From NCBI GenBank assembly GCA_905480075.1, contig CAJQOX010000380.1, positions 1-32,218 of the forward strand: DNA of 32,218 nt, given 5' to 3'. Both the position numbers and the translations under genes were made by a program. Origin of the DNA: an uncultured Aureispira sp. Lineage in GTDB: Bacteria; Bacteroidota; Bacteroidia; Chitinophagales; Saprospiraceae. The notes under the pieces were generated by a model. That model searched no databases, was not told where the DNA came from, and saw only the letters and a list, made by a program, of their open reading frames with translations. Shown piece by piece: positions 8,059-15,180 of this stretch. Position 1 is the first letter of the stretch. Each line of letters starts with the position of its first letter.

Positions 8059-9177
8059 CTAAAGCGGAGGATTTGCTATTGTTTCAATTGCATGAACAAT
8101 AGCATCAAGTTCCTCGGGATAATTAACCAGAGCATTCCGTTTTCCGTTCCCATCCCAAATTGGAATCGTAATAAGTTTTCGTATCACTCCTTTTGTAATA
8201 GCAATCCTGAGTGCAATAGGTCTGGGTTTGTTTGAAAGTCGTTTTATACAAGCTTGGTTTTCACAAGTATATATCTGGTCAAATTCAAAAAAATTCTTCT
8301 CCTCGATATAGGTAATAAGTTTTTCGAGGTTTTCTCTTGTAATAGTATGCCTGGTTACCTTAAGGCCCTGTAACTCGCTTTGGTATTCTCTTATAACCCG
8401 GCCATCTGTTTTTATCAGAATCATGTTTCGGTAAACAGGGTCGACACCTCCATAAAAACCCCCTCCGACCAATTCTACCTGAATCATTTCTTTAGGTTCT
8501 TCGTCCGCTAGCTTCAAACGCCCCTTATAGGTTTTTTTAAGTCTTGCAATTCTGTTTTTTTTACGATGGTCTCTACGTACTTTTCTGCGATCCCAGGATT
8601 TTTTATTATATTGTATTCCTCTTTTTTTAAGAAAGGAAGTATATTCGTCTGTTTCAGTTTTTTCCTGATTCTGAGCGAAATTGACATTGATGTCAGGCAG
8701 GTCGTTAGGAGAACGTACAAAAGGAGCGTCCGCATCTGCTACTCTGATAAAGTGATAGCGATAGGAAGATTTTCGGTTCATAGTAAATTCCAGTATGAGA
8801 GCCTCTTCTGTAAATGAGGCCATCCTCCACCATTCAATCCGCCTGAACTTATATCTTATCTCGTTTTGTTCAGTATTGAATTTCCATATTCCATCAGTCA
8901 GCTTTCCATTCAGGTGTGTCTGATAGCCATAATCGTACCTGAAAAAAATAAAATATTTGTATTCTTCATCCGCTTTGTGAATAATAGTATTGCTTTCTGC
9001 GTGTGTAGTATAAGTGTATTTCCATTTTGTGTTAACGAATAAATTTTCATTTACAGGAGCATAAATAGTAGCATTGCTGTCTGTTATCTGAGCTAAGCCG
9101 TTGTTGCTGTTAAGCATCAGGCAGAGCAAAAGACAATGACAGTAGACTACAGAATATGACAGGTGTTTTGTTGACAT
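8059..9177 (-). CDS. secreted two-part protein: lipocalin-like N-terminal domain plus unknown C-terminal domain
   Basis: A 372-residue protein with a signal peptide (about 1-29, ending 'NGLAQ'). Residues 45-145 form a beta-rich domain resembling Bacteroidota lipocalin-like proteins ('KWKYTYTTH', then 'DGIWKFNTEQNEIRYKF'). Residues 184-222 are extremely basic ('SWDRRKVRRDHRKKNRIARL') and probably a linker or a contact surface for polyanions. Residues 230-372 form a second mixed domain ('VELVGGGFYGGVDPVYRNM', 'LIKTDGRVIREYQSELQG') that vaguely recalls DUF6438-type domains: a beta-hairpin with 'DG' followed by a helix pairing a threshold-like 'LEKLITYIEEKNFFEF'. No catalytic motif is seen. Function unknown; periplasmic or extracellular. 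It stands alone between two long AT-rich spacers. Confidence 0.65.
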   Translation of the reverse strand: MSTKHLSYSVVYCHCLLLCLMLNSNNGLAQITDSNATIYAPVNENLFVNTKWKYTYTTHAESNTIIHKADEEYKYFIFFRYDYGYQTHLNGKLTDGIWKFNTEQNEIRYKFRRIEWWRMASFTEEALILEFTMNRKSSYRYHFIRVADADAPFVRSPNDLPDINVNFAQNQEKTETDEYTSFLKKRGIQYNKKSWDRRKVRRDHRKKNRIARLKKTYKGRLKLADEEPKEMIQVELVGGGFYGGVDPVYRNMILIKTDGRVIREYQSELQGLKVTRHTITRENLEKLITYIEEKNFFEFDQIYTCENQACIKRLSNKPRPIALRIAITKGVIRKLITIPIWDGNGKRNALVNYPEELDAIVHAIETIANPPL

Positions 9178-9854
9178 AAAAAGCTAATACAACAGAAATA
9201 GATTAAAAATGATTTCAATTATAAATGTAAAAAGGTTTCGTTTTATGCAAAAAAAATAATGGAATCCTAAGATAGTTCAATGTTAATATTTAGTGGATTA
9301 CCTGTTGATAAGTAATGATTTGCAATTAAAATAACAGTGAAAAACCCTTGATGCTCAATTGTAAGTTATTATACAAAAATAGTAAATTATACTCAATTAT
9401 TTTTTAATGATTGGGGATCTGTTAAATATTAAAATAATTTTAACATCAAAAGTATATGATTATTCTAATAACCTCTTTTGAAGTGTTTGATTAAAGAAAA
9501 AAATGAGCATTAATTATTAAATTGATTAATTTAAATTGAATCAATACAATCAGACTTTTTGAATAATAAGCTGCCAAAGAGTTTAAAGTTAAAATTTAGT
9601 TATTAAAACTATAGAAAAACAACTATTTAAGGGTAAATCCGTATCTTGTTTATGTGTATTCGGTTCTATAAATAACAAAAGGTTTAATTATCTAACAAAT
9701 ACCTGTAAAAAGCTGTTTGTTTTATTGTTCAGTCCTTTTATATATTTCACAGGTAAAAACCAGTTTTCAATTAAAACATATTATTACTCATTATGTTATT
9801 TCCTTTTGGTTTTTTTAGCCCAAAATCAGGAGTGATAATTAATTTTTAAGTTTT
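9178..9854. other. non-coding AT-rich spacer (677 bp)
   Basis: The spacer separates divergent genes. I see no convincing ORF and no RNA gene. The sequence is very A/T rich. The nearest promoter-like match for the plus-strand TPR gene is TATCTTGT near 9642, one base short of the consensus. Both genes' promoters must lie here. Confidence 0.6.
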
Positions 9855-11672
9855 ATGCTAAGTATGGTAAGATTGTTTCTTTTTTCAACAATATTGGTTT
9901 TTTTTATTCAAACTACCTCTCAGGCTCAGTCAGCCTCTTTGGCACGTAAGTATTTTTCTGATGGAGAATTCGAAAAAGCCGCTTCTTTGTATAAGGAACT
10001 TCATGAACGCAATCGATCCAATGATTACTTTTTTGAACGATACTTTTTGACTTTACTGGAACTTGAAGACTACAAGGAAGCAGAGAAGATGATGAAAAAG
10101 TCTATAAAGGCTGCACCGGAAAAAGTAGAACGCTACGTTAGTTTTGGGACTCTTTATGATCGTCAGGGCAAAAGAGAGAAGGCAAACGAACAATACGAAA
10201 AAGCTGTTAAGTTGTTACCTTCTGTTCAGATGCAGGTAGTCAAGCTTGCCAATACTTTTATCAAAAACAAAAGTTATAAGTATGCTATTGCAACCTATGA
10301 AAAAGGGACTAAATTACTGAAGATAAAAAATATGTTCTCCTATGAATTAGGATCAGTTTACCGCCTGAAGGGAGATATACCAAAAATGATAGAAAGTTAT
10401 CTTGATTGTTTGGAATATATGCCTAACAGAATGACCAATATACAGGCATTTTTTCAGAGAGAGTTGTCCAAGACGGATGGGTTTTCAGAGTTAAAAAAAC
10501 AACTCTATATCCGTATCAATAAATTTTCAGAAATCTCTATTTATTCAGAAATGCTTATTTGGGTTTTTGTGCAGCAAGAAGAATTTGAGAATGCTTTGCG
10601 TCAGTCAATAGCATTAGATAAGCGACAAAACGAAAACGGAAGCCGTATTTATCGTCTTGCTCAAACTGCCATCAGAGAAAAACAGTATGATTCAGGGATT
10701 GCTGCCTATACTTATATTATCAAAGAAAAAGGAATTGACTGCCCTTATTATATTGATTCAAAACGATATGTTCTGGCTGCAAAAAGAGACAAACTTGTAG
10801 AGGGGTATAACTATTCAAAAGAAGAGTTACTGGAACTTGAAGAGGAATATAAGGGCTTTTTGGATGAATTTGGACGAAGTTATAATACTGCTGTTATTAT
10901 GCGGGAAATGGCCGAACTAGAGGCTTTTTACCTGAACGACCTGGATAAAGCTATAGCAATTCTTGATGTTGTTATTAATATGTCCAGGCTGTCACGAATA
11001 TCTATTGCAGAAGCAAAAATTGATCTTGGTGATTATTATTTAATGCAGGGAGAGGTGTGGGAATCAAGTCTTTTATATTCTCAGGTAGATAAAGAAATGA
11101 AAGATGCGCCATTGGGTGAAATGGCACGGTTTAAAAACGCGAAATTGTCTTATTATAAAGGTGATTTTGAATGGGCTCAGGATCAGCTTGATGTGTTGAA
11201 AGGCTCCACTTCTGAATTAATTTCCAATGACGCCATTAATTTATCTGTTTTTATTCTAGAACATTACGCTTTGGATACTTCAGCACAGCCTATGTATATG
11301 TTCGCGAAGGCTGATTTGTTGACTTTTCAGAATAAATTTGATGAAGCAGTTATTGTAATGGATAGTGTTATGATAAAATTTAAAGATCATGGATTGGGAG
11401 ATGATATTTTGATGGTGAAATCTGAGATTGCCTATAAAAAACGGGACTATAAATTGGCTGTGGAGCTCCTGGAGAGAATTCCCGAAGAATTTCCTGAAGG
11501 AATTTTAGTAGATAATGCTATATTTAAAATGGCAGAGCTATATGAACTCAGGTTACAGGATACTCAAAAAGCAATGGAGCTCTACGAAAAAATTCTTTTT
11601 GATCATCCCGGGTCTCTCTTTACTGTAGAAGCAAGAAAACGTTTCAGAAAGTTGAGAGGCGATGGAGTCTGA
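9855..11672 (+). CDS. secreted tetratricopeptide repeat protein
   Basis: A 605-residue protein with a signal peptide (about 1-24, 'FLFSTILVFFIQTTSQA'). The rest is almost all helical TPR-type repeats: 'ARKYFSDGEFEKAASLYKEL' (30-49), 'ALGTLYDRQGKREKANEQYEKA'-like units around 100-120, and further units at about 150-180, 270-300, 380-410 and 480-600. The last units ('DDILMVKSEIAYKKRDYKLA', 'NAIFKMAELYELR', 'KAMELYEKILFDHPGS') look like the outer-membrane assembly/YfgC-type TPRs that scaffold protein complexes. No lipobox cysteine is present, so it is probably periplasmic. It is followed after 72 bases by a histidine kinase and may sense or scaffold for it. No enzymatic domain is seen. The second ATG (codon 4) is an alternative start. 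Confidence 0.82.
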   Translation: MLSMVRLFLFSTILVFFIQTTSQAQSASLARKYFSDGEFEKAASLYKELHERNRSNDYFFERYFLTLLELEDYKEAEKMMKKSIKAAPEKVERYVSFGTLYDRQGKREKANEQYEKAVKLLPSVQMQVVKLANTFIKNKSYKYAIATYEKGTKLLKIKNMFSYELGSVYRLKGDIPKMIESYLDCLEYMPNRMTNIQAFFQRELSKTDGFSELKKQLYIRINKFSEISIYSEMLIWVFVQQEEFENALRQSIALDKRQNENGSRIYRLAQTAIREKQYDSGIAAYTYIIKEKGIDCPYYIDSKRYVLAAKRDKLVEGYNYSKEELLELEEEYKGFLDEFGRSYNTAVIMREMAELEAFYLNDLDKAIAILDVVINMSRLSRISIAEAKIDLGDYYLMQGEVWESSLLYSQVDKEMKDAPLGEMARFKNAKLSYYKGDFEWAQDQLDVLKGSTSELISNDAINLSVFILEHYALDTSAQPMYMFAKADLLTFQNKFDEAVIVMDSVMIKFKDHGLGDDILMVKSEIAYKKRDYKLAVELLERIPEEFPEGILVDNAIFKMAELYELRLQDTQKAMELYEKILFDHPGSLFTVEARKRFRKLRGDGV

Positions 11673-11744
11673 CAAGAATGTTTTTAAATACAGACACCTG
11701 AAGGGTCTCAGAAAATATATTTTTTTTAGTAGTCAGATATCGTA

Positions 11745-13286
11745 ATGACCCAAAAGGCAATATGGAAAATTGTAATTTTAGTAAGCACTGCATTAGTCGG
11801 TATTTTTGGCATGCAGGTGTATTCTATTATAACAACTTTTCAGCTGAACGGAGAATTATTTGATGGGTCTGTGCATAATGTACTCGACCATATCGTTTCC
11901 AAGCTTGAACAAAAAGAACTTGAAAAAACACGGGACCTATATGATTTGCCCAGGTTGACTACTATTGCCTCAAATAATAATTCAAGAAAAATAGCTACTT
12001 CGCTGGAAGTGGATGAAATCTCAGATTATTTTTCTTCAGATTCATCTACTGAATTGCATTTCTCCCCGGTCGATACACTGACATCCAATAATGTTCAACT
12101 CCTGGCTAAAAACTTCAGGACTACGGAAAGTAAAAGAACCTGGCATAAAGGGGAAAACAAAAATGCCTACATGGTACATTTTGAGAGATTCTTTGTGCAC
12201 CATGGAATCGTCAGAGATATACCGGTTCAGCAGCGTATAAGTATCAAGTCCTTGGATACGCTGCTGAGACAGGAATTGATAGAAAAAGGAATAACAACTC
12301 CTTATGTTTATGGGGTTTATTCTACTAAAGAAAGTGCTTTTGTAATGACTTCATTGTTTAATCAAAAGTCGGAAGGTAAATATTCTAAAAGAGAAAATTT
12401 CAGGTATTCTATCAGTTTGTTTCCTCATTCTAATGATATGGTTGCCAAGCTTTATGTTGACTTTCCCTCTAAGGTGAACTTTCTTTGGAGTGGTTTATGG
12501 GTCAATTTATTCGGTACTTTTGTTTTTACTGGTATTGTTTTCTTTTGTTTCTATTATACCATTAAAATAATATTGGAACAGAAAAAACTATCAGAAATGA
12601 AAAGTGATTTTCTGAATAATATGACCCATGAATTCAAAACACCTATAGCAACTATTTCAATTGCCGCGGATACCATTAAAAAATGGATAAATAAAGGCCG
12701 TCCTGAAAAAGCTATGCGCTTTTTAAATATTATTGAAGAGGAAAATAAAAGGATGAACGGACAGGTTGGCAAAGTATTGCAAATGGCAAGAATTGACAAA
12801 AGAGAATTTAAACTTAACCTTGTAGAAGTTTATTGCGATGATGTAATTCTGGGGGCTGCAGAAAAAATTGCCTTACAGGTTGAGAAAAAAGGAGGTAGAA
12901 TAGTTTTGGATCTACAAGCTCAAAACTCTGTTATTCAAGCTGACGAAACTCATTTTACCAATATAATTTTTAACCTGCTTGACAATGCCAATAAATACTC
13001 TCCGGATAAACCACTCATTACTATCAGGACAATAAACACAGGGAATGGATTACAGATAGAGATAGAAGATAATGGACTCGGAATAAGTAAGGAGGCCCGA
13101 AAATATATTTTTGATAAATTCTATAGAGTGCCTACAGGAGATTTACACGACATTAAGGGCTTTGGTCTCGGGCTTAGTTATGTGCAGGCAATTGTGACCG
13201 CCCACGGAGGGTCTATTGACCTGAAGTCTGAACTTGGGTCAGGAACTAATTTCATTTTGTTATTTCCTTTTAATCAGGAAGCATAA
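11745..13286 (+). CDS. membrane sensor histidine kinase (orphan, no adjacent response regulator)
   Basis: A 513-residue two-component sensor. TM1 spans residues 8-28, followed by a periplasmic sensing region of about 215 residues with no recognised domain, then TM2 at about 248-275. The HisKA box 'NNMTHEFKTPIA' follows, with the phospho-accepting His at 295. The HATPase_c domain has an N box 'NIIFNLLDNANKYS' (about 405-419), G1 'IEDNGLGIS' (about 441-449), F box 'FDKFYRV' and G2 'GFGLGLS' (about 471-477). All catalytic motifs look intact. It autophosphorylates and would pass phosphate to a response-regulator Asp. No response regulator is encoded beside it; the next gene, 13 bases on, is a small unknown protein. 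Stimulus and target are unknown. Confidence 0.9.
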   Translation: MTQKAIWKIVILVSTALVGIFGMQVYSIITTFQLNGELFDGSVHNVLDHIVSKLEQKELEKTRDLYDLPRLTTIASNNNSRKIATSLEVDEISDYFSSDSSTELHFSPVDTLTSNNVQLLAKNFRTTESKRTWHKGENKNAYMVHFERFFVHHGIVRDIPVQQRISIKSLDTLLRQELIEKGITTPYVYGVYSTKESAFVMTSLFNQKSEGKYSKRENFRYSISLFPHSNDMVAKLYVDFPSKVNFLWSGLWVNLFGTFVFTGIVFFCFYYTIKIILEQKKLSEMKSDFLNNMTHEFKTPIATISIAADTIKKWINKGRPEKAMRFLNIIEEENKRMNGQVGKVLQMARIDKREFKLNLVEVYCDDVILGAAEKIALQVEKKGGRIVLDLQAQNSVIQADETHFTNIIFNLLDNANKYSPDKPLITIRTINTGNGLQIEIEDNGLGISKEARKYIFDKFYRVPTGDLHDIKGFGLGLSYVQAIVTAHGGSIDLKSELGSGTNFILLFPFNQEA

Positions 13287-13299
13287 AAATATTTTCCAA

Positions 13300-13644
13300 A
13301 TGAATAAACAAGTCTTAATATTGAAGCAGACATCTGCTTTTGTTCAAAAGGACTTTGAAGTTGATTCAATTCCTGAGGATGTTACGGAGGAAGAATTGCT
13401 CGATTTTTTGAAAAGATATATTTACGACCTTCTGGATAACAACATGGAACGTCTTTTTTATTTGATGTACAGGCTTGACATCAACGAACAAAAGGTTCAG
13501 GAGGCGCTGTCTCCAAAAGCTGAGAAGCCCCCGCATGAATTGATTGCAAAATTAATTTATTCAAGAGAAAAACAAAAAGCCCTTTCCCGTATTGAATACA
13601 CAACCCCAAATACTGAAGATGTGGGGGATGGCTGGAATTCATAA
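13300..13644 (+). CDS. small conserved-looking protein of unknown function
   Basis: A 114-residue soluble, acidic, mostly helical protein without signal peptide or membrane segment. I chose the ATG at 13300, 13 bases after the kinase stop. The frame is open further upstream from a TTG inside the kinase gene, but that would add an unlikely hydrophobic stretch read from overlapping coding sequence. The core 'EELLDFLKRYIYDLLDNNME' and 'LFYLMYRLDINEQKVQEALS' reads as a compact helical bundle. Close spacing predicts co-transcription and possibly translational coupling with the kinase, so it may be a modulator, or simply a co-expressed housekeeping protein. I do not recognise a named family. Confidence 0.65.
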   Translation: MNKQVLILKQTSAFVQKDFEVDSIPEDVTEEELLDFLKRYIYDLLDNNMERLFYLMYRLDINEQKVQEALSPKAEKPPHELIAKLIYSREKQKALSRIEYTTPNTEDVGDGWNS

Positions 13645-13691
13645 TCTCTTATATTTTTTTGTTTAATTATCTAAGGCTTAAATGTATTTAA

Positions 13692-14213
13692 ATGAATTGG
13701 TTTAATGTTGAGATAAAGGCAAGGTGTTCGGATATTGACAGAATGGAAAAGCTTCTCCATGAATTTAAGGCAGATTTCAAAGGGGAAGACCATCAGATTG
13801 ATACTTATTTTAATACAAGTCAGGGTAGGTTGAAGTTAAGAGAAGGAAATATCGAAAATGCACTGATTCATTATGACAGAGGAAATCAATCACAGCCTAA
13901 AGTTTCTGATATTTGTTATTATATACCTGAAGTTATTGAAGATTTGAAAATGGTTTTAACTACGTCCTTGGGGGTGAAAGTAATTGTAGATAAAAGAAGA
14001 CAGATTTTTTTCATCGAAAATGTCAAGTTTCATCTTGATAAAGTAAAAAGCCTCGGAACATTTATAGAAATTGAAGCTATCGACAAAGAAGGCATTACAG
14101 GGGAAGAGAAATTACGGGAACAATGTTATTACTTTATGGCAATGTTTGGAGTAATGAAAGAGCATTTAATTGCTGAATCTTACAGTGACATGATGATAAA
14201 TATCAAAATCTAA
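13692..14213 (+). CDS. CYTH-domain protein (class IV adenylate cyclase-like)
   Basis: A 173-residue soluble protein matching the CYTH fold, an eight-stranded tunnel that binds triphosphates with Mg2+. Visible marks are 'NVEIKARC' at residues 5-12 (the ExExK signature, with Asn at the first Glu position), 'QIDTYFNTSQGRLKLREG' (about 36-53), where the Arg/Lys pairs contact phosphates, 'KVIVDKRRQIFFIENVKFHL' (about 97-116) and 'GTFIEIEAID' near 122-131. CyaB-type and putative thiamine-triphosphatase/triphosphatase activities all occur in this family, so the reaction is uncertain. The gene lies 47 bases after the small unknown gene and ends 4 bases inside the convergent comF gene. Confidence 0.8.
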   Translation: MNWFNVEIKARCSDIDRMEKLLHEFKADFKGEDHQIDTYFNTSQGRLKLREGNIENALIHYDRGNQSQPKVSDICYYIPEVIEDLKMVLTTSLGVKVIVDKRRQIFFIENVKFHLDKVKSLGTFIEIEAIDKEGITGEEKLREQCYYFMAMFGVMKEHLIAESYSDMMINIKI

Positions 14214-14908
14214 GCAGAAAGTGCTATGGCAGCAAAACTCACTTTTGCGCCATCAACCTCAAGTAACTTTACGGCACACGCTTCAAGTGTTGCCCCCGTT
14301 GTAATCACATCATCTACCAACAACAGGTGTTTGTCTTTTATTTTATCTGGCATAGCTACCTTAAAGGCAGACTGAACATTTTCAAAACGATCAGTTCTTG
14401 ATTTTTTTGTTTGGGTTTCAGTGTTTTCTGTCCTGATTAAAAAAGACTCAGACCAGGGTATGTTCATAGTTTCTGAAAGCCCCTTTGCAAACATTGTTGC
14501 CTGGTTATATCCTCTGAAATGTTCTTTTTTCGGGTGAAGTGGTACAGGAATAATGATATCTACAGAGTTGTAAGGAGGTGTATTTGCTAGCTGGTTTCCA
14601 TACATTTTACCAAGTTCTATCCCTATGTCAGGTTTATTTTCATATTTCAACCTGTGAATAAGTTTTTGAAGTAAGCCGCCTTTACTGAAAACGAAACTCG
14701 TTGATGCGTGTTGTAATATTATTCTGCCCCAAAACCTGTCTGTGACAGGGTTTTCTGGTTTTAGATGATAGTTTGTTGGTGTAATATTATAATGACACTG
14801 TATGCAAACAGAGCTGTTTTTTGATGGAATGTTTTTTTCACAGGCAAAACACAAATCAGGATAAATTAAATCTGCAATCTTCAGGAAGGGGAGATATAGT
14901 GGGAACAT
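14210..14908 (-). CDS. comF: ComF family phosphoribosyltransferase-like protein
   Basis: A 232-residue protein with the standard ComF layout. An N-terminal four-cysteine zinc ribbon (Cys 20, 23, 35, 38) is followed by a PRTase-like domain with 'VDIIIPVPLHPKKEHFRGYN' in the middle and the PRPP-binding loop 'VDDVITTGAT' at residues 198-207. ComF proteins are associated with DNA uptake in natural transformation (in Firmicutes and Haemophilus, where the homolog is comF/gntX). In Bacteroidota the gene is common and the role is inferred. It converges on the CYTH gene with a 4-base overlap of the stop regions. No other competence gene is in the window. Confidence 0.88.
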   Translation of the reverse strand: MFPLYLPFLKIADLIYPDLCFACEKNIPSKNSSVCIQCHYNITPTNYHLKPENPVTDRFWGRIILQHASTSFVFSKGGLLQKLIHRLKYENKPDIGIELGKMYGNQLANTPPYNSVDIIIPVPLHPKKEHFRGYNQATMFAKGLSETMNIPWSESFLIRTENTETQTKKSRTDRFENVQSAFKVAMPDKIKDKHLLLVDDVITTGATLEACAVKLLEVDGAKVSFAAIALSA

Positions 14909-15078
14909 TTTTTTGTTGTTTTAAACAGTAGGAATTCATAATATTATTTTGCGTCGTGGATGATTTCAAGGTCTGGGAAATAAGCTAATTAAGCTTGTTT
15001 GCAGTTTTTTGCTTGGTTTTTATTGCAAATCATTCTAAGTCGTGGTAAAATTTTGAAAACACTATTATGAACAAATTA

Positions 15079-15086
15079 TAATTTTG
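15079..15086 (+). promoter_or_regulatory. candidate -7 box for the repeat-bearing secreted protein
   Basis: TAATTTTG matches TAnnTTTG, with TTTG 23 bases upstream at 15052-15055, slightly longer than usual. A (GT)5 run at 15091-15100 falls where transcription would start. The ATG is 95 bases downstream of the box. Confidence 0.35.
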
Positions 15087-15180
15087 TTATGTGTGTGTGT
15101 GGTTTTTTTAGATAATATTAATATATTTAGCATACTAAACTAAGAAATATTTTGAATTATAATGATATAAAAATTAAACT

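Noticed and set aside
13234..13299. TTG start extending the 114-residue protein into the kinase gene
   Set aside because: The extension is read entirely from overlapping kinase sequence and its junction; an ATG at 13300 gives normal operon spacing.
13692..14908. Natural-competence locus around comF
   Set aside because: No other uptake or recombination gene is nearby, and comF alone is common in genomes not known to be competent.
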